In this document: in pieces, positions 53,861 through 62,396 of the stretch | Layout of the letters: each line of letters opens with the position of its first letter | Position numbering within the stretch: position 1 is the first letter of the stretch | Assembly: GCF_002947535.1 (NCBI RefSeq) | Contig: NZ_PUAP01000022.1 | Coordinates: forward strand, 1-64,000 | Length of the DNA: 64,000 nt | Source of the DNA: Enterococcus mundtii | Lineage (GTDB): Bacteria; Bacillota; Bacilli; Lactobacillales; Enterococcaceae | Direction: 5' to 3' | The notes under the pieces: model-generated | The model's input: the letters and a program-made list of their open reading frames with translations, nothing else | Told to the model about the DNA's origin: nothing | Database searches by the model: none | Translations under genes and position numbers: made by a program

Positions 53861-53865
53861 AATGT

Positions 53866-54834
53866 ATGAAGCATTTCTTGAAGATTGTTCCGATCCCGAT
53901 TTGTGGGTTGATCCTTGGATTGACTTCTTTAGGGAATCTTTTAAAAGACTATCATTTGACGCATTTAGGGAATTTTGTAGGCGCGATCGGTATGCTTTTG
54001 ATGCTGTTGATCATCGGCAAACTGATCCTTTTATTTGAACACACGAAGCAACATCTATATGACCCAATCGTCGCTTCCGTCTCGCCGACCTTTACGATGT
54101 CTTTGATGGTCATCTGTACGTATTTTGTTTCTTTCAAATCAATTGCGCCAATCGTCAAATTGATCTGGTTAGCCGCAGTGATTTTCCAAATCATCTTGGT
54201 TCTGTACTTTAATTACCATCATGTAGTTAAAGCAGACTTGTCAATAGAAGCAATTTTTCCAAGCTGGTTTATCGTGTATGTTGGTTTTGGTGTCATCACA
54301 GTAACTGCCGGAAACTTTTCTCCGATCCTTGGAAAGATCTTCTTCTGGCTTTCGTTAGCTTGTTATGTAGTATTACTGCCAATCATCATCCATCGAATTT
54401 TCTTTGTCAAAAATATGGCACAGCCAACCTTACCATTGATTGCGATTCTTGCAGCACCTGGTTCTTTGTGCCTAACAGGGTACTTAAAAAACTTTGAAGA
54501 CCCAAATTTGGCCTTAGTCATGACGTTGTTCCTTGTTTCGCAAGTACTTTACTTTATCGTTTTAGCCATGTTACCACGTCTGTTATTGCTTGATTTTTAT
54601 CCAAGCTTTGCAGCCTTTACTTTCCCATTGGTGATCTCTGCTACAGCAATCTCTACTGTCACTGCTTATTTCCATCAATTAGGTTTTGCTACAGGGATCT
54701 TAGATGGATTGAAAGTCATCGAGTGTTTGATTGCCTGTGGCATGATCGCTTACGTCTTAGGACACTATGCCATCTACTTGATCAAAGAACATAGTCAACA
54801 TAAACATCACCTTTCAAAGGGATTGATAGAATAG
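53866..54834 (+). CDS. TDT/TehA-family transporter
   Basis: 322 aa, ten hydrophobic segments. Sequence (PIPICGLILGLTSLGNLLKDY, GNFVGAIGMLLMLLIIGKLI) fits the tellurite-resistance/dicarboxylate transporter (TDT) family, which includes sulfite exporters and malate transporters. Paired with a YeiH-type gene under LysR control, an organic or sulfur anion substrate is likely; exact substrate unknown. Confidence 0.8.
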   Translation: MKHFLKIVPIPICGLILGLTSLGNLLKDYHLTHLGNFVGAIGMLLMLLIIGKLILLFEHTKQHLYDPIVASVSPTFTMSLMVICTYFVSFKSIAPIVKLIWLAAVIFQIILVLYFNYHHVVKADLSIEAIFPSWFIVYVGFGVITVTAGNFSPILGKIFFWLSLACYVVLLPIIIHRIFFVKNMAQPTLPLIAILAAPGSLCLTGYLKNFEDPNLALVMTLFLVSQVLYFIVLAMLPRLLLLDFYPSFAAFTFPLVISATAISTVTAYFHQLGFATGILDGLKVIECLIACGMIAYVLGHYAIYLIKEHSQHKHHLSKGLIE

Positions 54835-54840
54835 ACTCCA

Positions 54841-54883
54841 CCTTCTGTCTTTTTCACTTAGTAAAAAGGCAGAAGGTTTTTTT
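54841..54883 (+). terminator. intrinsic terminator after the TDT gene
   Basis: CCTTCTGtCTTTTT pairs with AAAAAGgCAGAAGG, then TTTTTTT. Separates the TDT gene from yeiH-like gene. Confidence 0.85.
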
Positions 54884-54956
54884 GTATTCACGAGGAAACA
54901 ATTAAATGATACTATATTTTAGATAAACTTTTTCTTACACGAAAGGAAAGAATCAA

Positions 54957-56000
54957 ATGAATGCTTTATTCACTTATATAAAAACGTTGAAAAAATTTGG
55001 TGGCCGAAAAATCTTACCCGGACTACTACTCGCCTTTTTCGTCGCAGTCATTAGTCGGCTACTAGCACCCTTCGTCCCACAACTCGGTGCAGGAACCATT
55101 GCGATTTTACTTGGCATCGTTTTAGGAAACACATTGTTTAAACAACCTGAACTTGCGGTGGGCACCAAATTTGCCGAAAGTAAACTATTAGAATGTTCCG
55201 TTTTCTTGCTTGGTGCAACTGTGACGATCCAAACGATTGCACAGATTGGTATCAAAGGTGTAACTTTCGTGTTACTCCAAATGACTGTCACGATTCTTGG
55301 TGCCTATTTCATCGGAAAAAAACTATTGTTCAGCGATACATTTTCCTTGATGATGGCAGGCGGGAACGCTATTTGCGGTTCTTCAGCCATTGCTTCGATT
55401 GCTCCAGTGATCCATGCAGATGAAGAAGAAAAGGGCCAAGTCATTACCTTGGTCAATCTTTTAGGAACAGTGATGATGTTGACACTTCCCTTTTTAGGTC
55501 TCCAACTATTTGGTGATCAACTGATCGAAAAAAGTGCGCTTATAGGTGGTACTTTACAATCCGTTGGACAAGTTGTTGCTGGAGCAAGTCTATTAGATGC
55601 TTCAGTCGTGCAATTTGCAATGCTGTTTAAAATCATGCGGATCATGATGCTTGTGGTCGTGGTATTCCTCTTTGAAAAATTTATGACAAAAAAACAGCCG
55701 GCCGTCTCGTCTACGTATACGCCAAAAAACCACAAACGAAAAATGCCACTTCCTTGGTACGTTTTAGGCTTCTTGATCGTGTGTTTAATCAACAGCTTCT
55801 TCACCATTCCCCATGTGATCGATCAAAGCGCAAGTTTTATTAGTGGTTGGTTTGAGGTCACTGCATTAGCCGCGATTGGCTTACGTTTGGATTTTGCAAA
55901 GTTCATGAAAGAAGGAAAGCGATTCTTGACGTATGGATTGACTGTGGGACTTCTACAAACGATCATGGCTTTATTCTTTATTTGGTTGATCAAACTATAA
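54957..56000 (+). CDS. yeiH: YeiH-family putative sulfate exporter (UPF0324)
   Basis: 347 aa membrane protein with the YeiH/UPF0324 pattern ([41 protein letters not shown]). Often controlled by CysB/LysR-type regulators. Follows the TDT gene after a terminator; ATG after GAAAGGAAAG. Confidence 0.82.
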   Translation: MNALFTYIKTLKKFGGRKILPGLLLAFFVAVISRLLAPFVPQLGAGTIAILLGIVLGNTLFKQPELAVGTKFAESKLLECSVFLLGATVTIQTIAQIGIKGVTFVLLQMTVTILGAYFIGKKLLFSDTFSLMMAGGNAICGSSAIASIAPVIHADEEEKGQVITLVNLLGTVMMLTLPFLGLQLFGDQLIEKSALIGGTLQSVGQVVAGASLLDASVVQFAMLFKIMRIMMLVVVVFLFEKFMTKKQPAVSSTYTPKNHKRKMPLPWYVLGFLIVCLINSFFTIPHVIDQSASFISGWFEVTALAAIGLRLDFAKFMKEGKRFLTYGLTVGLLQTIMALFFIWLIKL

Positions 56001-56007
56001 GTAAAAT

Positions 56008-56055
56008 AAGCACCAACATCTCGGAAAGATCTTCTATTTCGAGGTGTTGGTGCTT
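56008..56055. terminator. shared terminator between yeiH-like gene and ogt
   Basis: 15-bp stem AAGCACCAACATCTC / GAGGTGTTGGTGCTT with an 18-nt loop, T-rich on both sides, serving convergent genes. Confidence 0.85.
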
Positions 56056-56086
56056 ATTTATCTGTACTGTCAGCTAGTAGTACAGC

Positions 56087-56551
56087 CTAATGAGCTAAAA
56101 TATTTTCAAGCACTAATAGTTGCCGTTTGATCACTAACCCATTTTCAGCTTTCCCCATATACCCAGTCAATTGTCCATTTTGCCCAATCACTCGGTGACA
56201 AGGAATAACGATTGGCAGAGGATTCAAACGATTGGCTTGACCAATCGCACGAGCTGCCTTTGGTTGTCCGATTGCCTGTGCCACTTGTTTATATGTGCGA
56301 CTTTGTCCATAAGGGATTCTTGTGAGCACTCGCCAAACCTTTTGTTGAAAGGCTGTTCCTCTTTGGAAAGATAAAGGTACATCGAAAACGTGTCTTTCAC
56401 CTGAAAAATATTCTTCCAGCTGTTGTTTTGCCAAGGATAAAATCTCAGCATTTGCTTCTTCATTTTCAGAAATTCGTTCAAAAGAGACAGCTGTTAATCC
56501 TTTTTGATCGGCATCAAGCCATAAAGGACCGATCGGTGTTTCAATTTTCAT
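56087..56551 (-). CDS. ogt: methylated-DNA-protein cysteine methyltransferase
   Basis: 154 aa. PIVIPCHRVIGQNGQLTGYMG contains the acceptor cysteine in PCHRV. Repairs O6-methylguanine by suicidal methyl transfer. Convergent with yeiH-like gene. Confidence 0.93.
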   Translation of the reverse strand: MKIETPIGPLWLDADQKGLTAVSFERISENEEANAEILSLAKQQLEEYFSGERHVFDVPLSFQRGTAFQQKVWRVLTRIPYGQSRTYKQVAQAIGQPKAARAIGQANRLNPLPIVIPCHRVIGQNGQLTGYMGKAENGLVIKRQLLVLENILAH

Positions 56552-56735
56552 TTTTGTCCGCCTTCCTCATCACTTATTTTATTTATCATCTATGATTCTT
56601 CGAAAAAAATCAACCTAAAAGTTTATTTAATGACATAGAGATGGTACACTGTATACGGCACTTATAATAAAGATAATTATCTTATATCGTTGTTATTTAA
56701 ACATACTTTTATTTATACTAGTTATAGGAGAAAAC

Positions 56736-57710
56736 ATGCTTGAAAGGAACGAAAACATGAAAATATCAATTGTTATCCCTTGTTTTAATGAAGAAAAAAC
56801 TGTCCCACTTTTTTTTGATGAAGTCGAAAAATTTCGTGGCGATTACGAGTTCGAGTATCTTTTTATCGATGATGGGTCAAGTGATGGTACATTGGCTGCC
56901 ATCAAAAAATTAGCGAATGTACATGAATCCGTTCGTTTTGTCGCTTTTTCACGAAATTTCGGTAAAGAAGCCGCACTATATGCCGGTCTGCAAGCTTCTA
57001 CAGGAGACTTAGTCACTGTCATGGACGTCGATTTACAAGATCCACCTGAATTATTACCAGTGATGATCGATAAAGTCATCAACTCCGATATTGATTGTAT
57101 CGGTACACGCCGTTCTACTCGTGAAGGTGAACCAGCTATCCGTAGTTTCTTTGCGAAGAAATTTTACCAATTGATCAATAAAATCAGTGATACTGAAATG
57201 GTTGACGGTGCAAGAGATTATCGCATGATGACTCGCCAAATGGTGGATGCGGTCTTAGAATTAGCGGAATACAATCGCTTTTCAAAAGGACTATTCAGTT
57301 GGGTAGGGTTCAAAACAGAGTATCTCTCATTTGAAAATCGCGAACGCGTTGCCGGTGAGACGTCTTGGTCATTTTGGAAATTATTCAACTATTCAATCGA
57401 TGGGATCGTCAATTTTTCTGACACGCCATTGAACATCGCCTCATTTGTTGGCGCATTATCATGTATCGGTTCAGGAATCGCCATCTTATTTATTATTTTA
57501 CGTGCGTTATTATTTGGTGATCCAACATCCGGCTGGCCTTCACTCGTCTCAATCGTCCTATTCATCGGCGGAATCCAACTTCTTTCTCTTGGTATCATTG
57601 GGAAATATATTGGGAAAATCTTCCTAGAAACGAAAAAACGCCCAGTCTATATCGTCCGGGAAACTGAAAAACTAAAAGCCCACCAAATTGGTGAGCAAAC
57701 AGACAAATAA
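56736..57710 (+). CDS. GtrB/CsbB-like bactoprenol glycosyltransferase
   Basis: 324 aa. GT2 domain (SIVIPCFNEEKTVPLFFDEVE, DVDLQDP as the DxD site) and two C-terminal membrane helices (~235-300). Transfers a sugar from a nucleotide donor to undecaprenyl phosphate for decoration of wall polymers. The ATG at 56736 has AGGAG 5 nt upstream; a second ATG at 56757 (MKISIVIPC) is also good. Confidence 0.85.
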   Translation: MLERNENMKISIVIPCFNEEKTVPLFFDEVEKFRGDYEFEYLFIDDGSSDGTLAAIKKLANVHESVRFVAFSRNFGKEAALYAGLQASTGDLVTVMDVDLQDPPELLPVMIDKVINSDIDCIGTRRSTREGEPAIRSFFAKKFYQLINKISDTEMVDGARDYRMMTRQMVDAVLELAEYNRFSKGLFSWVGFKTEYLSFENRERVAGETSWSFWKLFNYSIDGIVNFSDTPLNIASFVGALSCIGSGIAILFIILRALLFGDPTSGWPSLVSIVLFIGGIQLLSLGIIGKYIGKIFLETKKRPVYIVRETEKLKAHQIGEQTDK

Positions 57711-57721
57711 TCAATGAATAA

Positions 57722-57757
57722 AGCTATCCTTTAAAATTAGAGGGTAGCTTTTTCTTT
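57722..57757 (+). terminator. intrinsic terminator after the glycosyltransferase gene
   Basis: AAGCTAtCCT / AGGgTAGCTT stem followed by TTTTCTTTT. Confidence 0.8.
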
Positions 57758-57919
57758 TATGATAGCCAGTTAAAATAACTCTCATTATAAAAAATTATTT
57801 TAACTGATTGCGTTTTATCTATCCATTAATTGCGTATACTTATAGATGATAATGTTTCTATCTGTTAATTATATCTGATAGCATTTTTAAACTACATAAA
57901 TACTAAAGGGGGCAATACC

Positions 57920-58429
57920 ATGTATCATTACTTAGACATACTTAACTTCGGTATTCTAGGTCTTATGTTAATCTCACTTGTATCTTTGATATTAATCAGT
58001 AATCGAATAGAATTATTTAAACAATACATATATTCAAAAAAAATTTTCTCTGCAGCTTCTGATGAAACAGAAATATATATTCGTATGTTAAAAAAAAGTA
58101 ATCAATACATTTTTTTGACTTCAATTTCATTTATCCTTTCAAATGTGCTAGTTTCAAAGAACATCTTGAATCTTTCTTACTTTTTTTTAATTTCAGGAAT
58201 CTTCTTCTTGTTGTTGAGTTTAACTACATGTTTCTACTCTAAAGAGAGCATTAGCCAAGGATATCTGGTTATAGCTAAAAATAAATCATATTTGATATAC
58301 TACTTTAAGAATCAAAAACAGCAAAACCTCATTTTATCTTGGCAAAATAAAATGATTTCTTCACTTTATCTCACTTTATTCTTTTATATGTTACTCTTGA
58401 TTTCAACTTTACTGATGAAAACAATCTAG
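57920..58429 (+). CDS. hypothetical membrane protein
   Basis: 169 aa with about four hydrophobic segments (near 8-28, 66-84, 88-108, 145-165). AAAGGGGG before the ATG. AT-rich, low-complexity, not recognised. Alone between terminators. Confidence 0.6.
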   Translation: MYHYLDILNFGILGLMLISLVSLILISNRIELFKQYIYSKKIFSAASDETEIYIRMLKKSNQYIFLTSISFILSNVLVSKNILNLSYFFLISGIFFLLLSLTTCFYSKESISQGYLVIAKNKSYLIYYFKNQKQQNLILSWQNKMISSLYLTLFFYMLLLISTLLMKTI

Positions 58430-58633
58430 TTATATTTCTTTTATTGATGGTTCTAGCGTTTTTTTACGATAGATATCATTTTTTATAGCATATCAAACGT
58501 AAACTTAGAATAAAAATTATATTTGGTCCTTATACCATTTTTTACTTATAGTTCCTTTGTATTTTGACCCTAACCAATAAGTATAAGCGATTGAGGTTTA
58601 TATCCATAAAAAACAGAGATAAAAAACAGTTAT
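58430..58633. other. intergenic, no feature recognised
   Basis: 204 bp, AT-rich, between the membrane protein and the lipoprotein gene. No ORF, hairpin or repeat that I can support. Confidence 0.5.
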
Positions 58634-59176
58634 TTATGGGATTATTTTTTTCATAGGATACATAATAACTTGATGTTCTTTCACTTCCTCACTGAATAAA
58701 AACAATTTATCTGCTTCGATTCTGTACTTATGATCTTTGATCACATTCGCATAGTTCACACTTGCTGGATCTGGTTCTAAATAGAAGTTATCTTGATTAA
58801 CTGAATATATTCCAGCATACTCTATCTGCCCAGACAGATTGATTCGCTGTACTTCACCTGATTCATTAAAGATCAAGATACCTCCACCCTCCAGTTTCCA
58901 GGAGTACATAATCAAGAGATCATGTAACTGGTCGTGGGAGATATCGCTTTTTATTTTTAATTTCTGATAGGCTTCATCGAGTTTTCCCGGACCAGGAAAG
59001 GCTTTTTTATATTCCTCGAATGTTAAATCGTCTGAATCAGTTATTTCCTGTAAAGAAGTACTTTCTATTGTTTCCTCCATGCTGTCTCTTGTTTGCGATT
59101 GTCCTGTACTTGATTCGTTACTACAACCAGTAATTAGTAATACAAACAACAAGATAGATACTATCCGTTTCTTCAT
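58634..59176 (-). CDS. hypothetical lipoprotein
   Basis: 180 aa. Signal peptide with lipobox ITGC (Cys18), then a Ser/Thr-rich linker and a beta-rich C-terminal domain with a repeated (FNESGEVQRINLSGQIEYAGIYSVNQDNFYLEPD) strand pattern. Anchored outside the membrane. Family not recognised. Confidence 0.65.
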   Translation of the reverse strand: MKKRIVSILLFVLLITGCSNESSTGQSQTRDSMEETIESTSLQEITDSDDLTFEEYKKAFPGPGKLDEAYQKLKIKSDISHDQLHDLLIMYSWKLEGGGILIFNESGEVQRINLSGQIEYAGIYSVNQDNFYLEPDPASVNYANVIKDHKYRIEADKLFLFSEEVKEHQVIMYPMKKIIP

Positions 59177-59300
59177 TCTAGTTTATTCACTCTCCTATCT
59201 TTTCAAAAAATAAAAAGGACTACCACATGATTTGTTGAACATGCGCGAATAATTTGTATGGTCACCATTTCATAAAAGTACCAAGCTTGACTATCGCTAC

Positions 59301-60296
59301 TCACATATCTTTCTTCCCGTAAAATATAGATGCATTTGAAATCCAATTGAAGCCTTCATTAGTGACTGTTCCTTGACCGGTTAAGTGGTCATTATCAAGA
59401 ACAAATAAATCAATCAGTGGTTGCTCCGCTAAATTAGGTTTTTTTACACTAATTAAAGTTCCATCTCCGGAATACTGTTTTTCTATTGGAAATTTATATT
59501 CATCTAAATTATCTTTTTTTATTTCCTCTATGTTTCTGATTGTTACTTCTGAATCAAAGTCGATCGTATCCACGATCAAATAATTGGTCATGATGGAATC
59601 AGCGAAACCTTCAAACTTAAGAATAATTCCTGTTGCTTCATCGATCCATGCTTTAAAAGTTTGAGCGTTTACTTTTGTCCCAAATTCCTCTGGATACTCT
59701 CCTTCAAGCAAAACAACGTCCCTTCCCAGTAGCTTTTCTGTCCGAATGATTTCCCAATGATTATAGAGAGAAAAAAGTTGGGCACCATAAAGTTGTGAAA
59801 AGACAGCATCTGCTGACATAGATAGCGGTAAAACAGAATCTCGTTGATTCAAAACCGTTTCTCCTAAACCATTTTTTGTTAATCGGCTTTCAATTGATTT
59901 ACCCTTATTGGCTCGATCAATATCAACATTATATTGACTTACAAAGTAATCGTTTTCTTTAAAATTCACATCAACTAAATTTCTATTCTTAGACTTATCA
60001 TAGATGATTGCTTTTTGCTCACCCGTTGTTTCATTTTCAAATACCTCAACAAATTCTTCATCCAGAATTCCTTTAGAAAAGTCTAGTTTTGCTTGTACTT
60101 GATACTCCCTGTCAGATAAATTCCCATGTTTTTCTCGAAAGGATATACTTACCTTATCGTAAAAATCGACTGAATTAACTACCTTATTAGCAATTTCCCT
60201 TTCTCGCTCGCTCAATGGATTGATTTCTTGCGCAGAAACGGCATCACCTAATGTTACTATTCCAAACACCCCAACGAATAATAGAATTTTTTTCAT
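59301..60296 (-). CDS. secreted LolA-like (MucB/RseB-type) protein
   Basis: 331 aa. Signal peptide ending near AVSAQE (~22). Predicted half-barrel fold with repeated long strands (NRNLVDVNFKENDYFVSQYNVD, TFKAWIDEATGIILKFEGFAD) like LolA/RseB proteins that sense or carry lipids. No anti-sigma gene next door, so assignment is tentative. Separated from the 58634 gene by 124 bp without a terminator. Confidence 0.55.
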   Translation of the reverse strand: MKKILLFVGVFGIVTLGDAVSAQEINPLSEREREIANKVVNSVDFYDKVSISFREKHGNLSDREYQVQAKLDFSKGILDEEFVEVFENETTGEQKAIIYDKSKNRNLVDVNFKENDYFVSQYNVDIDRANKGKSIESRLTKNGLGETVLNQRDSVLPLSMSADAVFSQLYGAQLFSLYNHWEIIRTEKLLGRDVVLLEGEYPEEFGTKVNAQTFKAWIDEATGIILKFEGFADSIMTNYLIVDTIDFDSEVTIRNIEEIKKDNLDEYKFPIEKQYSGDGTLISVKKPNLAEQPLIDLFVLDNDHLTGQGTVTNEGFNWISNASIFYGKKDM

Positions 60297-60965
60297 TTTG
60301 ATTTTCTCCTTAATCTAGACTTATGATGCATTGCCTAGCATGTTTATATTTTTTATTTCAAATGATAGCTTCATCAATAGAATAGAGTATCCAAATGTAA
60401 TCTAACTTGTTATTGGGCATATTTATATAAATATAAATATGTGATGTTAGTTATTTAAAATTTATCTGTTTTCCGTTCATTTTTGCTCATTTATTTTACT
60501 TTTATGTAAACACACTGCCTAGTATCAGTATAAAAAATAATGGCTTTTGATACTGATATAGAAATTTCTTCGCTCATATTTCCTAAATCAAAAAAATGCC
60601 AATGGTTTTCGAAGTTTTTATCACTTTAACTTGCGAATCATGATACGGCACAGGAAAGGATTTTTAATGAAATGAAAAAGAGCTCACTTCTGTTTCTATC
60701 ATTTATTCGGTTTTAAGGTGAAAGACAAAAGTTAATTTTTGCTTTTGTTTCAGATCAACCAATCATTCTAAGATTTCTCTTTACATCGTTTGACAAAGAA
60801 CCCAACTTATTTATACAACTAACGTAAAAAAGACTATAAACAAAACTCTAGCTTTAAGAGTTTGTCTACAGTCTAAGACTCATGCTAGATCATATAAAGA
60901 CAAATTAGTATGAACCAAATGAGTGTCACCAATCGTTGTTAGTTGGAAGAATTCCTCAATATTCT
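60297..60965. other. 669-bp intergenic region with a terminator at its right end
   Basis: AT-rich; includes likely promoters of the 59301 gene and the minus-strand hairpin at 60825-60873. No ORF supported. Confidence 0.5.
60825..60873 (-). terminator. terminator after the GH43 gene
   Basis: On the minus strand a ~16-bp interrupted stem (GACTgTAgACAAACTC with its partner) with a 9-nt loop, then TTTTTTACG. Confidence 0.7.
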
Positions 60966-62366
60966 TTATTTTACGATTTCTAAACGATCAATACTCAGGG
61001 TATCAACCCCAATTTCGGACGAAATCATGATTTCCTGCTCTCCCTTTGATAATTTCATGCGGACTTGTAGCGGTTGATAATATTCGGAAGGATACACATC
61101 CACCAACTGACTTGCTTGTTTAGTTTCGATCTTGATTCGGATCGGTTCATTCATGATAAGAGGATCGTTCGTTTTGACATAGACAATCACTAGAGATTCA
61201 GTTGCTTTCTCGATCTGCGGGGTAAAAATGATTTTGTCAGTAATTGACTCAAATCCTTGTACGACTTTCTTAGAGAGTGCCGCATCATCCTCGACAATCG
61301 CTAAATCACCTTCAAGCAACGCACGACTGGCGGTTAATCTCATCCGGTTCGGCTCAGCTTTTGGCAACGATTGAACGCGCCATTCATCCAAGGGAGGTTC
61401 CAGCAGGATCTTATCTTCTTGATCCCAACCAAACTTTTGCAAGCGGATCGAACGTTTCCAACCGGAATGATCCCATCGAGCAGCGTGATAAATCAACCAG
61501 TCTTCAGAGCCATCTTTTGATTTAGCAAATCCATTATGCCCGGGTCCATAGACAGTGTTTGTCTGTTGGAAAATTGACTCTGGTTTCTTTTGCCAATTGG
61601 CTTTTTCTAGCGGATCATCAGCTACATCTAGGGTCATAAGACCTAGCGCGTAATCGTTGTCCCAGCTCCCACTCGCAGAGTATACCAAATTGACTGTTTT
61701 ATCTTTGATGATTACTTGAGGAGCTTCATTGATCAATGGTGTTTGACGCATTTCCCATTCATATTCTGGTTTTGAGATAAGCCGTTTTTCACCAACTACT
61801 TCCGTAGGAGAAACCATCTCCGCTAAATAAAGATTTTGAGCAATATTTTCATATCCTTCCCAACCAGACCAAAGAAAATAGCGTTTATCACTTATCTCTA
61901 AGACGGTGCCATCAATCGCAAATTTATCATCCATCCCTTTGATCTCTTCCAGTTGCCACTCCCCCATGTATGGGTCTGTTTGATGATTAACTAACGCAAA
62001 CATTCGGTGAGTTTCTGAAGGGCGATTCGCTGCAAAATACATCACCCAACGGTCATCTAAGTAATGGAACTCAGGTGCCCAGATGCTTTCAAATTCTTCT
62101 GGCATTTCCCAGATGATCTTTTTTTCACCGGTTGCCACGAGAGAGAGGTTTTCAGCACGCCATAGCGTTAAATTATTCCCAGTCGTTTTGGTATAATAAA
62201 AGTAAGACTCCGTTTGCAAGATCCAAGGATCCGCTCCATCATTATCGATAATAGAAGTAAAATCGGACACTTCTTCCCCCGTATCAGTTCCAGCTCCACA
62301 ACCTGTTATCACAAACGCAGCAAACAGGACACTTACACTACTGAGCCAAGCCACTGATTTCCCCAT
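60966..62366 (-). CDS. GH43-family lipoprotein glycosidase
   Basis: 466 aa. Lipobox ITGC (Cys23). Five-bladed propeller with the three acidic GH43 residues: DGADPWI (Asp near 45), FAIDGTVLE (Asp near 150) and NEAPQVI (Glu near 212). C-terminal ~120 residues are an additional beta domain. Likely an arabinofuranosidase/xylosidase-type enzyme on the outer membrane face; substrate not certain. Downstream of the GH2 gene, probably one operon for plant-glycan use. Confidence 0.82.
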   Translation of the reverse strand: MGKSVAWLSSVSVLFAAFVITGCGAGTDTGEEVSDFTSIIDNDGADPWILQTESYFYYTKTTGNNLTLWRAENLSLVATGEKKIIWEMPEEFESIWAPEFHYLDDRWVMYFAANRPSETHRMFALVNHQTDPYMGEWQLEEIKGMDDKFAIDGTVLEISDKRYFLWSGWEGYENIAQNLYLAEMVSPTEVVGEKRLISKPEYEWEMRQTPLINEAPQVIIKDKTVNLVYSASGSWDNDYALGLMTLDVADDPLEKANWQKKPESIFQQTNTVYGPGHNGFAKSKDGSEDWLIYHAARWDHSGWKRSIRLQKFGWDQEDKILLEPPLDEWRVQSLPKAEPNRMRLTASRALLEGDLAIVEDDAALSKKVVQGFESITDKIIFTPQIEKATESLVIVYVKTNDPLIMNEPIRIKIETKQASQLVDVYPSEYYQPLQVRMKLSKGEQEIMISSEIGVDTLSIDRLEIVK

Positions 62367-62396
62367 TGGGCATCGCCCCTTTCCACAACAATCGGA

